From Flavobacteriales bacterium (GTDB lineage Bacteria; Bacteroidota; Bacteroidia; Flavobacteriales_E; Vicingaceae), in assembly GCA_002401955.1 (NCBI GenBank), contig NVUQ01000003.1:1-64000 (forward strand): a stretch of DNA of 64,000 nt. Reading direction: 5' to 3'. The notes below the pieces were generated by a model. It was not told the origin of the DNA, did no database searches, and was given only the letters and a program-made list of their open reading frames with translations. Position numbers and translations under genes: made by a program. Numbering within the stretch: position 1 is the first letter of the stretch; every line of letters starts with the position of its first letter. Below are positions 26,553 to 36,551 of the stretch, one piece after another.

Positions 26553-29537
26553 TTATTTTAAAATGGTAAACGAACCTTTAATAGGGTTTTCTAGCTCTTC
26601 AACAGTAAGAACATAAAAGTAAGTTCCTTTGCTTAGCTTTCCTCCACCCCAGTTATTTTGGTAGGCATCTTGTTCAAACACTAAGATCCCCCAACGATTA
26701 AAAACGGCTAAACTGTTGTTGGAGTAATATTCTAAGTTTCCAAAAACTAAGAAATCATTCATTCCATCACCATTAGGAGTCATTATATTTGAACTAATAA
26801 TATCTTCAACAATTAGGTATTCTTTAGTAATATAGTCTCGACAATCTTTGTCTGATCTAACCTCTAAAGAAACGGTGTAAGTTCCTTGAATATTATATTC
26901 AACAATATGAGGGCCTTGACCAGCACCAAACATTGGGTTTGCACCACCTAAACTGGTAACATCAAAATCCCAAATCCAAGAACTAATGTTTCCCGAACTA
27001 ATGGTTGAAGAGTCTGTAAAGGTAACAGGTTGGTTCGGTTGGCTATGTCCTAAAGGCGAAATAGTAAAATTAGCTACAGGCTTAGGGTTTAAAGGGATAA
27101 GAAAATCTGTAGTATCAAAACAACCATAGATGTCAAACACAACAACATAATACGAACCATCTCCAACGGTAATATTATCTGTAGTTTCAGTTGTGCTCCA
27201 CACATAAGCATCATGACCAGGTGAAGCATTTATAGTAATTTCTTCCCCAGGACAAACTCCTACAATTCCAGTAACTGAATTAGCTGGTGCAGAACTACCA
27301 ACATTTACAAGGGGAGATGTTCCTGGACAATCGTTAGAATCTGTTACGGTAATCCAATTGTTTCCTGCTAGAGCAACTGTTGTTGAAGTTGTATCACTAT
27401 TGCTCCAATTGTAAGAACTATAACTATTAGCTGTAGTTAAAATTGTTCCATTGCTAACGTTTGAACAAAAGTGTAAATCTCCAATAATTACAGGTGTTGG
27501 TAGTGGGTTTGATGTAACAGTAAAAGGTTGAGAAACGGCAGGGCAACCATTTAACATAACAGCAACAGAATAAGTCCCTGGTGTTGTTGCATTTATAGTT
27601 TGAGATGTTTGAACAGAAGAAGTGTTCCATGTTATACTATCATACCCTATTCCTATGCTATCCGCATCTAAAAGTGTAGAGTCACCAAAACAAAAAGAAG
27701 GCACTCCAGTAATAATAGGAATAGGAACATTTATTAAGTTAACAGTGTGTAGGTGTGTGGCTAGGCAAGAAAATAAAGTTACATCAACAGTATGGGCTCC
27801 TTGTGTTACATAGGTTGTTTGAGTAGTATCTCCGTTGCTCCACAAGTACGAATCAAAACCAGCACCAGCATCTAATAAAACACTATCCCCTAAACAATAA
27901 CTTGTATCACCAACTATACCTCCTATATCATCAAAATCTTTTACCTTTATTAAATTTGAAATTCCTTGACAGCCATTTGTATCAGTAACAGTAACCGTAA
28001 AAGTTCCTTGAGTGACATAAACACTATCTAAAGTGTCATTTATAGAGCTGCTCCATAGATAGGAATCAAAGCCCAGTGTAGCATTTAATAGAACACTATC
28101 CCCTGGGCAGAAGAGTGTGTCACCTGTAATTGCCACAACAGGGTTAAGTAGCTCAATAACGCTATATGGATTTGTTGTAAAAGAACATCCACCATAAAAC
28201 GCTTGTACAGTATAGTTGCCTTGAGTAGTTATTTCTGATGTTTGAGTGGTGTCGGTATTGCTCCATATATAAGCATCAAAGCCTGCTCCTGCATCAAGAG
28301 TAACAGTATCTCCTTGGCAAAAACTAGTATCACCCGTAATTACAGGTGTAAAAGGCATAGAATCTACCATTATGATGTAATCAAACTGAATAGTATCAGG
28401 AGGGGCACCATTATCATATACTTGAAATGTAACAATATTTACCCCAAGGTTAGTAGAGCTAGCAACAAATATTGCATCTAATTGAGCTGTACTATTAGTT
28501 CCTGAAACAAGGTTTGTTATTTGAAAACCATTTGCTTGAGTAGTATCAACCTCAACCCATGTTGTTTGATTTGCTTCAGGCGCTAAAAAAGAGGCGTTTA
28601 TGGGTAGGCTATCCCCTACACAAACCCTTAGGGTGTCGCAGAGATCAAGACCTGCAATTATAGGAGGAATATTGTTTGAGTTGCCAACATTAAACATGAA
28701 TGTTTTATTATCTAACCAACTTATACTATCGTTTGAATTAAAAGGGCCATCATACCCTGTTCCTGGTCCATCAAATCTTCCAAATTGGATGTAATCCAAG
28801 CCATTACCTTTGTTAACACCAACAGTCGCTGGAGTTCCACCAAAACCATTTACACCTCCAGATGCACTTCCTGTTGTCCATTGCATATCATCATAGAAAA
28901 AACCTACGTTAGCTCCTGGCTGAAGTAGCGGACTAGTTCCGTCTGTTAAAATCAGCATCATTGTGTTTAATTTATTATCTTGAGCATTAAAATAACCAAC
29001 CTCTACCCAGTGCACGATTAAAGCATTAGGTAAAACTTCGTAATAAGCTGGGCCGCTCAAAGCTCCTGCTTGATGAAAATCTGCCCAAAAAGGAGCAATA
29101 ATTTGTTCTGCAGCAGTTCCTCCATTGGTATAAGGAAACCCTATAACAGAAAACGATGGGTGTGGAAAATCAAAAGAGACTGTTCCGTTATCGTTTATCC
29201 AAAGAGCAGTGTAGGAAGTTCCATAAAAAACAAACGTAAAAGGAAGATTAACCAGTATTGAGGTATCATCAGGCAGATATGTTGGTGGTCCGTTAGGAGG
29301 AAAATACTTATAACAACTTGATGAGGTTTTTGAAGAAGAACCTGCTTTTTTTTTGACCTCAAGTGTTTTTATTTTGGGGCTGGTGATTTTTATTTTGTTA
29401 GAAACAATTAAGTCCCCAAGCTCACCCGAAACTTTAAGTTTGTGATATTCCTCAGAACCAACTAATACCTCATGGGTTTGAGCATAAAAGCTACACACAA
29501 AGGATAATAGGATAAATAAGGGAATTATTTTTTTCAT
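26553..29537 (-). CDS. Large exported repeat protein with PKD domain and type B T9SS C-terminus
   Basis: 994 residues. A signal peptide (1-19) and a basic linker precede a beta-rich head (FPFTFVFYGTSYTALWINDN, PFWADF) like those of surface proteins that bind or display ligands. Five to six Ig/SprB-like repeats follow, each opening with a GDTxFCxGDSVxLDAGxGFDxYxWS-type pattern. A PKD domain is at about 840-925 (VTFTDSSTISSGNISSWIWD, GTYTVSLEV). The end is a gliding-associated C-terminal domain (IMTPNGDGMNDFLVFGN, VFNRWGILVFEQD, KGTYFYVL). It is predicted to be exported by T9SS and displayed or released as an adhesin. Confidence 0.87.
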   Translation of the reverse strand: MKKIIPLFILLSFVCSFYAQTHEVLVGSEEYHKLKVSGELGDLIVSNKIKITSPKIKTLEVKKKAGSSSKTSSSCYKYFPPNGPPTYLPDDTSILVNLPFTFVFYGTSYTALWINDNGTVSFDFPHPSFSVIGFPYTNGGTAAEQIIAPFWADFHQAGALSGPAYYEVLPNALIVHWVEVGYFNAQDNKLNTMMLILTDGTSPLLQPGANVGFFYDDMQWTTGSASGGVNGFGGTPATVGVNKGNGLDYIQFGRFDGPGTGYDGPFNSNDSISWLDNKTFMFNVGNSNNIPPIIAGLDLCDTLRVCVGDSLPINASFLAPEANQTTWVEVDTTQANGFQITNLVSGTNSTAQLDAIFVASSTNLGVNIVTFQVYDNGAPPDTIQFDYIIMVDSMPFTPVITGDTSFCQGDTVTLDAGAGFDAYIWSNTDTTQTSEITTQGNYTVQAFYGGCSFTTNPYSVIELLNPVVAITGDTLFCPGDSVLLNATLGFDSYLWSSSINDTLDSVYVTQGTFTVTVTDTNGCQGISNLIKVKDFDDIGGIVGDTSYCLGDSVLLDAGAGFDSYLWSNGDTTQTTYVTQGAHTVDVTLFSCLATHLHTVNLINVPIPIITGVPSFCFGDSTLLDADSIGIGYDSITWNTSSVQTSQTINATTPGTYSVAVMLNGCPAVSQPFTVTSNPLPTPVIIGDLHFCSNVSNGTILTTANSYSSYNWSNSDTTSTTVALAGNNWITVTDSNDCPGTSPLVNVGSSAPANSVTGIVGVCPGEEITINASPGHDAYVWSTTETTDNITVGDGSYYVVVFDIYGCFDTTDFLIPLNPKPVANFTISPLGHSQPNQPVTFTDSSTISSGNISSWIWDFDVTSLGGANPMFGAGQGPHIVEYNIQGTYTVSLEVRSDKDCRDYITKEYLIVEDIISSNIMTPNGDGMNDFLVFGNLEYYSNNSLAVFNRWGILVFEQDAYQNNWGGGKLSKGTYFYVLTVEELENPIKGSFTILK

Positions 29538-29777
29538 AAAATAATATAACTAACTATACGGTAAGACGTAATAAGCTAAAGGTATGTTGCACAAATATAC
29601 AAAAAACAATAGAATTTAACAATAGAGCGAAAACTGGTTGATTTTTGAAAAAAATGAGGCTGTTTTAAAGAATAAATTCATCTATAAATTTGTAAAAACA
29701 AATAGTAACTTTGTTGTGTGAAATTTTAAAAAATAGACATCACTTTCATTTGGCAATAAATTTGCCATAAAAAAACT

Positions 29778-31106
29778 GTGAAAAGATTAATTACCATATT
29801 GTTTACAATGTTCTTGCTGAACAACCTCAATGCACAGGTTGTTTTTAATACCTCTTACCATAATTTAGGAGAGATAAATAAGGAAGACAAAAAGTATTTT
29901 GATTTTACATTAACCAATGCAGGAAAGCAAACGGCTCATTTGTTAAGAATAGAAGAGCCTTATGGAATAGATGTAAAGTTTTCTAAAAAAGAGATTTTAC
30001 CTGATAGCACTATCATTGTCAGAATAAAATACACCCCTAAAAAGAAAGGAAAGTTTAAAAAAGATGTTCCAGTTTGGATAAGTGTAAATAATGAACCCAT
30101 AACGTTAACGATTGAAGGTGATGCAAAAACATTTGATATTAACGAATCTTTAAAATGCCCTGATTTTAAAACGACAACAAAACCAAAAAATTTAAAAACG
30201 GACATGCAAATTAAGGTGATTGATGTGAACACAAAAAAACCTATTAAAAATGCAACAGTTCAGGTTATTTGGGATGGATTAAATTACAAGCAACTAAAAA
30301 CAGATAAAAAAGGAATGGTAACCCAAAATTTAAAATGGGACATTTATTATTTTGTTGTTGATGCCGAAGGGTATGGAACTAAAGAACAAGATTTTTACGT
30401 TAATCAGAAAAATAATTATTTAGAATTTCAATTAGGCGAACCAACAGAAGAAGAAATAATTGCTGCAAAAGAAGATACTGTTGTTGAAGAAATTGTGGTA
30501 ATTGAACCTGAGGACACTGTTTCAACGCAAGAGTTACCCGTTAATTTATTTGCACCAAACAATGTGGTGTTTTGTATTGATGTTTCTGTTTCTATGAAAC
30601 AAAAAGGACGATTAGATTTATTAAAAGCCTCTATGATTGAGCTCTTAAATGGACTTAGACCTATTGATAAATTGGCAATCGTAACTTATGCCTCTTCAAC
30701 AGAGGTGGTGTTAGAATCACAACATGTAAAAGACAAAGCCAGCATTACGCAATTAATTAAGGATTTAACAGCTGGAGGTTATACTGCTGGAGGGAAAGGG
30801 ATTAAAAGAGCTTATCAAGTAGCTCGAGAAAATAAAATTGAAGGCGGAAATAACCAAGTAATTATTGCCACAGATGGCGCGTTTAATTTAAATAAAGGAG
30901 ATAAGAGCATATTAAAAAATGTAGAGGCAAACCTTAAAAAAGGAGTAACAATTTCTGTTGTGGGGGTAAAGAATGAAAAATGGACTGTTAAATCTATGTC
31001 GTCAATAGCCAAAACAGGAAATGGGCATTACATTCATATTAAATCTTACGAACAAGCAAAAAGCGTGTTGATGGATGAAATTAAAAAGAACTCAAGAAAA
31101 AAATAA
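29778..31106 (+). CDS. Exported von Willebrand factor A protein with DUF1573-like N-terminus
   Basis: 442 residues. After a signal peptide (1-20) there is an ASH/DUF1573-like beta sandwich (20-115: NLGEINKEDKKYFDFTLTN), then a carboxypeptidase-regulatory-like domain (about 142-215: IKVIDVNTKKPIKNATVQVI), an acidic linker, and a C-terminal VWA domain from about 262. The MIDAS motif DxSxS is intact as DVSVS (268-272), with TAGGYTAGGKG and ATDGAFN supplying the later metal loops. VWA domains bind protein partners through a metal ion, so a periplasmic scaffold role is likely. A promoter-like TAACTTTG is at 29705-29712. Confidence 0.88.
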   Translation: MKRLITILFTMFLLNNLNAQVVFNTSYHNLGEINKEDKKYFDFTLTNAGKQTAHLLRIEEPYGIDVKFSKKEILPDSTIIVRIKYTPKKKGKFKKDVPVWISVNNEPITLTIEGDAKTFDINESLKCPDFKTTTKPKNLKTDMQIKVIDVNTKKPIKNATVQVIWDGLNYKQLKTDKKGMVTQNLKWDIYYFVVDAEGYGTKEQDFYVNQKNNYLEFQLGEPTEEEIIAAKEDTVVEEIVVIEPEDTVSTQELPVNLFAPNNVVFCIDVSVSMKQKGRLDLLKASMIELLNGLRPIDKLAIVTYASSTEVVLESQHVKDKASITQLIKDLTAGGYTAGGKGIKRAYQVARENKIEGGNNQVIIATDGAFNLNKGDKSILKNVEANLKKGVTISVVGVKNEKWTVKSMSSIAKTGNGHYIHIKSYEQAKSVLMDEIKKNSRKK

Positions 31107-31110
31107 AAAA

Positions 31111-31153
31111 TGCGTCATTGCGAAAGTAACGTAGTGAAGTGAAGCAATCTCAT
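31111..31153 (+). repeat. Half-palindrome fragment of the CGTCATTGCGA type
   Basis: TGCGTCATTGCGAAAGTAAC...GTGAAGCAATCTC resembles one arm of the palindromic repeats elsewhere in the window (TGTCATT..GA plus GAAnnAATCT). It fills the gap before dxr and carries an in-frame GTG that falsely extends the dxr reading frame. Confidence 0.6.
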
Positions 31154-31159
31154 TTTTTA

Positions 31160-32323
31160 ATGGAAGAAATCATAAAGAAGAAAATCGCAATACTTGGTTC
31201 TACAGGATCAATAGGCACCCAAGCACTAGAGGTTATAGAAGAGCATTCAGACAAATTTCAGGTTGAGGTATTAACAGCCAATACCAATGCTGAATTACTA
31301 ATTGAGCAAGCCATAAAATTTAAACCAAACACTGTTGTTATTGTAGACGAAACTCGATTTGAAGAGGTTTCTGAAAAATTGTGGGAACACGATATCAAAA
31401 CATTTACGGGAGAAGAAGCTTTAGCTCAAGTGGTTGAAATGGAGGCTATTAACATGGTGTTAACAGCTTTAGTTGGTTACGCAGGTTTACTTCCAACAAT
31501 AAATGCAATAAAAGCGAAGAAAAATATTGCCCTTGCTAACAAAGAAACATTGGTGGTTGCCGGAGAATTAATTACCAAATTAGCAGCTCAAAATGGGGTT
31601 GTAATTTTACCAGTAGATTCTGAACATGGTGCAATATTTCAATGTTTAACAGGAGAAATTCAAAATAAAATTGAAAAAATATATTTAACCGCTTCGGGAG
31701 GTCCTTTTAGAGGAAAAAAAACAGAAGAGCTTAAAAACATCACTAAAGAACAAGCCTTAAAACATCCTAATTGGGATATGGGAGCTAAAATCACTATCGA
31801 TTCAGCAACCCTAATGAATAAAGGGTTAGAAGTAATTGAAGCCAAATGGTTGTTTGATTTACAACCAGAACAAATTGATGTTATTGTTCACCCACAATCT
31901 ATTATTCATTCTATTGTTCAGTTTGAAGATGGAAGTATGAAAGCCCAAATGGGCTTGCCTGATATGAAACATCCAATTCAATATGCTTTATCTTTTCCTT
32001 ATCGTTTTTCATCTAAATCTCCTCGATTTAATTTTATGGATTACCCTCAATTAACTTTTGAGCAACCTGATAAAGAAACATTTTTAAACCTTTCTTTGGC
32101 TTATCAAGCCTTAGAAAAAGGAGGGAATTTGGCCTGTATTTTAAATGCTGCAAATGAAATTTCTGTAGATGCTTTTCTAAAAGACAAAATCAAGTTTTTG
32201 GAGATTGCTGAAATAAACCAAAAATGTATGGAAGAAATTTCTTTTATCAAAACACCAACATACGAGGATTATGTTGACACCAATACTAAAACAAGAGCAT
32301 TTGCGTTATCTTTAATTTCATAG
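31160..32323 (+). CDS. dxr: 1-deoxy-D-xylulose 5-phosphate reductoisomerase
   Basis: 387 residues from the ATG giving MEEIIKKKIAILGSTGSIG. An upstream in-frame GTG at 31139 lies inside a repeat fragment and is rejected. The enzyme makes 2-C-methyl-D-erythritol 4-phosphate in the MEP isoprenoid pathway. Visible motifs are the NADPH loop GSTGSIGTQALEVI, NKETLVVAGE, the metal/substrate residues PVDSEHGAIFQCL, ASGGPFRG, and WDMGAKITIDSATLMNKGLE. The stop is followed at once by the start of the OmpA-like gene, and rseP comes next; dxr near rseP is a common Bacteroidota arrangement. Confidence 0.96.
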   Translation: MEEIIKKKIAILGSTGSIGTQALEVIEEHSDKFQVEVLTANTNAELLIEQAIKFKPNTVVIVDETRFEEVSEKLWEHDIKTFTGEEALAQVVEMEAINMVLTALVGYAGLLPTINAIKAKKNIALANKETLVVAGELITKLAAQNGVVILPVDSEHGAIFQCLTGEIQNKIEKIYLTASGGPFRGKKTEELKNITKEQALKHPNWDMGAKITIDSATLMNKGLEVIEAKWLFDLQPEQIDVIVHPQSIIHSIVQFEDGSMKAQMGLPDMKHPIQYALSFPYRFSSKSPRFNFMDYPQLTFEQPDKETFLNLSLAYQALEKGGNLACILNAANEISVDAFLKDKIKFLEIAEINQKCMEEISFIKTPTYEDYVDTNTKTRAFALSLIS

Positions 32324-33169
32324 ATGAAATATTTTCAAAGTTTACTTTTATTATTCGTATGCGGAACAACTTTCGCACAGCTTGATGGTTCTTGGCAAGG
32401 AGTTTTAATTCAAGACAATCAAAATGGAACAACAACAAATTTTGCTATTTGGGTAGAACTTATAGTTGATGGCCCCCAACTAAAAGGGAGTTTTCGGTCG
32501 GAACAGGCGAATTCTCCTTATTATAAAATATCGAGTATTATTGGTAAGATAAATGGAGACAATGTTGTTATTAAAGAAAAGGAAATTGTCAATCAAAATA
32601 CAGAAAGTGGAAAGGGTTGGTGTTTTTTATTGGCAAGGTTTGATTACAATGCATCAGAACAAAAACTAAAAGGATCTTATACTTCAGAAACAGAAGGATG
32701 TGTGCCAGGAGAGTTGGTATTGGTAAAATCGAATAGAGCATTTAATAGAGCTGCAACAGAAATTGCAGAAGCTTCTTCATTAGAAAATGTAGAACAACTA
32801 TTAGTTGAGAAAAAAGCAGTTGCGGGAAAACAATTTGTTTTAACTGATGTAAATTATCAGAGTGGAAAACATAATATTATATCAAGCTCACATGCTTATT
32901 TAGATAAGATAGCAGAGTTGTTAAAAGAAAATAGCTCAATAAAAATTCATTTAAAAGGACATACAGATAGTGATGGAGATGATGAGAATAATTTTATTCT
33001 ATCGCACAAAAGAGCTAAAAGTGTGTCTGATTATCTAATAAAAACAGGAATTGATAAGGCCCGAATAACCTATGAGGGTTATGGTGAATCTAGGTCTGTT
33101 GCAACAAATGAAACAAAAGAAGGGAAAAGAGAAAACCGTAGAGTAGAGCTATTAATTATTTCAGAATAA
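32324..33169 (+). CDS. OmpA-family envelope protein
   Basis: 281 residues. A signal peptide (1-18) leads to a beta-rich N-terminal domain of about 115 residues (GSWQGVLIQDNQN, LKGSFRSEQ), then an OmpA-type peptidoglycan-binding domain (about 170-281) with LKGHTDSDGDDENNFILSHK and the closing ENRRVELLI. It should anchor the outer membrane to the cell wall. It starts on the base after the dxr stop and is 46 bases ahead of rseP, so the three genes are likely cotranscribed. Confidence 0.88.
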   Translation: MKYFQSLLLLFVCGTTFAQLDGSWQGVLIQDNQNGTTTNFAIWVELIVDGPQLKGSFRSEQANSPYYKISSIIGKINGDNVVIKEKEIVNQNTESGKGWCFLLARFDYNASEQKLKGSYTSETEGCVPGELVLVKSNRAFNRAATEIAEASSLENVEQLLVEKKAVAGKQFVLTDVNYQSGKHNIISSSHAYLDKIAELLKENSSIKIHLKGHTDSDGDDENNFILSHKRAKSVSDYLIKTGIDKARITYEGYGESRSVATNETKEGKRENRRVELLIISE

Positions 33170-33215
33170 GTTTCTATTAAAATTCCTAACTTCGCTCGAA
33201 ATATTTTTACTATAA

Positions 33216-34544
33216 ATGGAATACCTTATACAAGCTGGACAACTATTATTAGGGATATCAATCCTTGTGGTTTTACACGAATTTGGACATTATATTGCTG
33301 CAAGAGCATTCAAAACCAAAGTAGAAAGTTTTTACCTCTTCTTTAACCCTTGGTTTTCTATCTGGAAGAAAAAAATTGGAGATACTGAATATGGTATTGG
33401 ATGGTTGCCTTTAGGAGGTTATGTAAAAATTGCTGGAATGATCGATGAAAGCATGGATAAGGAGCAATTAGCAAAAGATCCAGAACCATGGGAGTTTCGT
33501 TCTAAACCGACCTGGCAACGTTTAATTATAATGTTGGGAGGAGTAATTGTAAATGTTATTGTGGCTTTTGTAATTTACGCAATGGTATTGTTTACATGGG
33601 GAGAAAAGTACATACCTGCTAACAATGCAACTTATGGAATTTACTGCGACTCTTTAATGGTTGATTTAGGTTTTAATCATAATGACAGAATAGTTGCGCT
33701 AGATGGAAAACCAATTGATGATGATGTTACTTATGGTGAAATTAGAATTCAACTATTGTTGGATGGAATTAAAGAAGTTACTGTAAATAGAAATAGCCAA
33801 AAAGTAAACATTGCCATTCCTGAAGACTTTCCACAAACAGTATTAAGAGTAGGAGCTAAAGAATTGTTTACGGAGGAAATTCCTTTTGTTATTGATTCTC
33901 TTTTGCCTGATAATCCTGCAGAAAAAGCAGGATTTATGGTTGGCGATAAGATAGTTGCTATTAACGACATTAGGGTTTCAGGTTTAGTTCATTCCACTCA
34001 ATTACTTAAAGGAAAAACTAGTGAAAAAGTTTCATTTACGGTATTAAGAAATAATGAAGAAAAACTAATTGATGTTACTACAACTGCAGCAGGAATGATT
34101 GGTGTTGACAGGAAAATACCAACAGAATTATTGATAGTTAAAGTTAAAGAATACGGTTTTTTCGAATCAATTCCTGCAGGGTTTTATAAAACAGGAAATG
34201 TAATTAAAAGATATACAGACCAGTTTAAACTTATCTTTTCTAAAGAAGGAGTTACTCAATTAGGAGGTTTTGGAACTATTGCTAAAATTTATGGGGCAGA
34301 ATGGATTTGGCAGCGATTTTGGGAAATGACCGCCATGATTTCTGTAATGTTAGCTGTTATGAATTTATTGCCAATACCTGCTTTAGATGGAGGGCATGTG
34401 ATGTTTTTAACCTATGAAATGATTACAAGACGTAAGCCGCACGAAAAGTTAATGGAATATGCTCAGATAGGAGGAATGCTTTTATTGTTAGGGTTTATGC
34501 TTTATGCTAATGGCATGGATGTATTTAGAGCCGTTACAGGTTAA
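33216..34544 (+). CDS. rseP: RIP zinc metalloprotease RseP
   Basis: 442-residue site-2 protease. The zinc motif HEFGH is at 21-25 in the first membrane helix, a central PDZ domain holds PAEKAGFMVGDKIVAINDI, and the third zinc ligand is in NLLPIPALDGGH near residue 390. Membrane helices are near residues 8-28, 100-120, 370-395 and 415-435. It cuts single-pass membrane substrates such as anti-sigma factors; no anti-sigma gene is seen in the window. Confidence 0.95.
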   Translation: MEYLIQAGQLLLGISILVVLHEFGHYIAARAFKTKVESFYLFFNPWFSIWKKKIGDTEYGIGWLPLGGYVKIAGMIDESMDKEQLAKDPEPWEFRSKPTWQRLIIMLGGVIVNVIVAFVIYAMVLFTWGEKYIPANNATYGIYCDSLMVDLGFNHNDRIVALDGKPIDDDVTYGEIRIQLLLDGIKEVTVNRNSQKVNIAIPEDFPQTVLRVGAKELFTEEIPFVIDSLLPDNPAEKAGFMVGDKIVAINDIRVSGLVHSTQLLKGKTSEKVSFTVLRNNEEKLIDVTTTAAGMIGVDRKIPTELLIVKVKEYGFFESIPAGFYKTGNVIKRYTDQFKLIFSKEGVTQLGGFGTIAKIYGAEWIWQRFWEMTAMISVMLAVMNLLPIPALDGGHVMFLTYEMITRRKPHEKLMEYAQIGGMLLLLGFMLYANGMDVFRAVTG

Positions 34545-34657
34545 ATAAGCATCCTTTTTACTAACTTCTTACTGTTTAAAAACAGTGTTTTCCTCTGTAG
34601 TATCATTGTCGGATTAAAGTAGTTTTACTTATATAATTGACTACTAAATCCAACAAA

Positions 34658-35482
34658 ATGAAGAAGATCGTTATCTGTTTATTCGCTATGGCGAGTATTT
34701 TAACAGCCTCAGCACAAAATTCTACTACCGGAAAATTAGAAAGCTCAGGGGTAAGTGGTAAAACCTCAGTTCTAGTCATTCCTTTCGAAACTAAAATGTA
34801 TTTATCAGATATTGATAGAGACTTAGGGAAGGAAAACGAGTTAAGTTTTCAAGAGATTAAAGCAAAATTCCGAGCTGCTTTAGATAGAGAAATATTTATA
34901 GCACTTAAACCCTATTTCAACCCCCTATCTTTTTACGCTATAGAACCCCAAGAGTCTAGAGCAGAATTGGGATATATCTATAACTCTATTGGATATAAAT
35001 ACGAAGTTGTTCCAGAAGAAGTTGTGGTTAAAAAAGAAACCGCAGGTAAAAAGTTAATGGGTAAATTCAAGAAAAAAGAAAAAAAAGAAGAGTATATAGA
35101 AGCAGGTATTCGAAACGGAGAAATTGTTTCGCAAGTCGATAACCGAGAAAAGTATATGAAAACTACGTTACCAAACGAAAAACTCTTACCAAATTTGAAT
35201 CAAAAATTCAAGGCATCACATTATATTTTTATCAACCAATTAGACATTAAACGATCGGCAGATAAACGTTATGTAGCATCAGAAGAACAATATAAAAGAG
35301 AAATAAAAGTACATTATACTATTTTTGATAATGCTGGAAAAGAAGTAAGTAGCGGAGCAATAAAATCTCGTTTCCCGTCTAATCAAAATGATATGGATAA
35401 AATTATTAAAGTTCAATTTCCGCTTATAGCACAACGTATAGTAGGGAATCTTTTAGGACCTGATGCAGTTGTAACTCAATAA
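34658..35482 (+). CDS. Exported protein of unknown function
   Basis: 274 residues from the ATG giving MKKIVICLFAMASILTASAQ, a clear signal peptide; an upstream extension of seven residues is rejected. The body has VLVIPFETKMYLSDIDRDLG, a long helical part, a highly basic stretch KKLMGKFKKKEKKEEY at about 130-145, and HYIFINQLDIKRS near the end. The layout recalls Bacteroidota exported proteins of the beta-barrel-accessory or GldN-neighbour sort, but I do not recognise the family. Its stop codon shares a base with the start of the deacetylase gene. Confidence 0.75.
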   Translation: MKKIVICLFAMASILTASAQNSTTGKLESSGVSGKTSVLVIPFETKMYLSDIDRDLGKENELSFQEIKAKFRAALDREIFIALKPYFNPLSFYAIEPQESRAELGYIYNSIGYKYEVVPEEVVVKKETAGKKLMGKFKKKEKKEEYIEAGIRNGEIVSQVDNREKYMKTTLPNEKLLPNLNQKFKASHYIFINQLDIKRSADKRYVASEEQYKREIKVHYTIFDNAGKEVSSGAIKSRFPSNQNDMDKIIKVQFPLIAQRIVGNLLGPDAVVTQ

Positions 35483-36093
35483 TGTTTTTAGCAAAATCAC
35501 CAGCCATAGTAAAAAAATATTACTCCAAACTAGTTTGGGATATTCCTAATGATGAAAATAAAATTTATCTAACCTTTGATGACGGTCCAATTCCTGAAAT
35601 AACAGAATGGGTGTTGGATGTGTTAAAAGAACACAACATACAAGCTACTTTTTTTTGTATAGGGAAAAATGTAGAAAACCATACAGAAATATTTCAACGA
35701 ATTTTAAAAGAAGGGCATCAAGTTGCTAATCATTCTAATACACATGTTAATGGTTGGTACGCTGAGGATAGTTATTATTTAGAAGACATTAAAAAATGTC
35801 AAGATAAGTTTGCATCACCGCTTTTTAGACCACCTTATGGTAGGATAAAAAAGAGTCAGATAGCCGAAGTGGTAAAAGACTATAAAATTATTATGTGGGA
35901 TGTATTAAGTGGGGATTTTGACCCGAAAACCACTCCCGAAAACTGTTATATCAATGTGATTAAAAACACCAAGTCGGGGTCTGTAATTGTTTTTCACGAT
36001 AGTATTAAAGCTGCTGAAAATTTAAAATATGCCTTACCAAAAGCGATTGAATACTTATTGGAGAAAGGGTATGTTTTTGATGTTGTTAAATGA
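35482..36093 (+). CDS. Polysaccharide deacetylase family protein (NodB domain)
   Basis: 203 residues forming one NodB homology domain. Catalytic motifs are TFDDGP (Asp33, Asp34), HSNTH with metal ligands His84 and His88, RPPYGR, MWDVLSGDFD and VFHDS. No signal peptide is seen. It likely removes acetyl groups from N-acetylated sugars of peptidoglycan or a cell polysaccharide. ATG overlaps the previous stop by one base. The last 25 codons and ten bases beyond the stop are present a second time at 37310-37397, on the far side of a toxin-antitoxin insertion. Confidence 0.92.
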   Translation: MFLAKSPAIVKKYYSKLVWDIPNDENKIYLTFDDGPIPEITEWVLDVLKEHNIQATFFCIGKNVENHTEIFQRILKEGHQVANHSNTHVNGWYAEDSYYLEDIKKCQDKFASPLFRPPYGRIKKSQIAEVVKDYKIIMWDVLSGDFDPKTTPENCYINVIKNTKSGSVIVFHDSIKAAENLKYALPKAIEYLLEKGYVFDVVK

Positions 36094-36103
36094 TTTTCGT
36101 TAA
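36016..36103 (+). repeat. 88-bp direct repeat, left copy (3' end of the deacetylase gene)
   Basis: Covers the last 25 codons, the TGA stop and ten bases downstream. The right copy is at 37310-37397, the same length without gaps, with 14 differences by eye (about 84% identity). The first 23 and last 10 bases are identical. Confidence 0.9.
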
Positions 36104-36551
36104 CGCCCTAGGCTAAACCAATGTTTTAATTTGGTTTAGGTGGTATTATGGGTTGTTTAAAGAGTTAGCCTTACAGAGCTGTTAGGTTTTTTTTATGTTC
36201 AGCTACGGCTTACTTTCTGTTACAATAAACTTCACGAATACCAAAAGAAATAAAAAAGAATGAGTCAATCTTTTGAACTATGCACTAAAAACTCAAAAGA
36301 AACCTCACTTCGAGGCTTTTACTTTCGTAAAACGAGCTCAGTATACACTCACTCGGTATGATAGCCTAAAATGGACTTATTCATCGCATTTTATTTGGCT
36401 TATACCGATTTGTAATCAAAATGAAGTTTATTTAGTAAATCAAACAGAATATTTATAGAAATATATTGGCAAATTTCATCCTTTTTAGTGTAAAGCAGAA
36501 CAAAATGAGCTGAAAAACGTTAAATTTGTAATAACCCTAAACATTTATATT
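36104..36551. other. Non-coding gap with MITE right-end fragment and a stem-loop
   Basis: No credible gene. A hairpin CTAAACCAA / TTGGTTTAG lies near 36113-36138 just after the duplicated 3' end. At 36401-36423 TATACCGATTTGTAATCAAA plus ATG matches, inverted, the right terminus of the 117-bp MITE-like repeat for 23 bases. Short frames through this region end in or cross the repeat and show no conserved features. Confidence 0.7.

Noticed and set aside
31139..31159. GTG as the start of dxr
   Set aside because: The GTG is part of a repeat fragment; the family N-terminus begins at the ATG at 31160.
36104..36190. Possible integron attC site just after the deacetylase gene
   Set aside because: There is a hairpin and a GTTAGGT that fits the GTTRRRY core, but no matching RYYYAAC at the other end and no second attC after the toxin gene; the 88-bp gene-end duplication explains the boundaries better.
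36273..36458. 61-residue frame before the antitoxin gene
   Set aside because: It crosses the inverted MITE fragment, has no recognisable features, and ends just after it.
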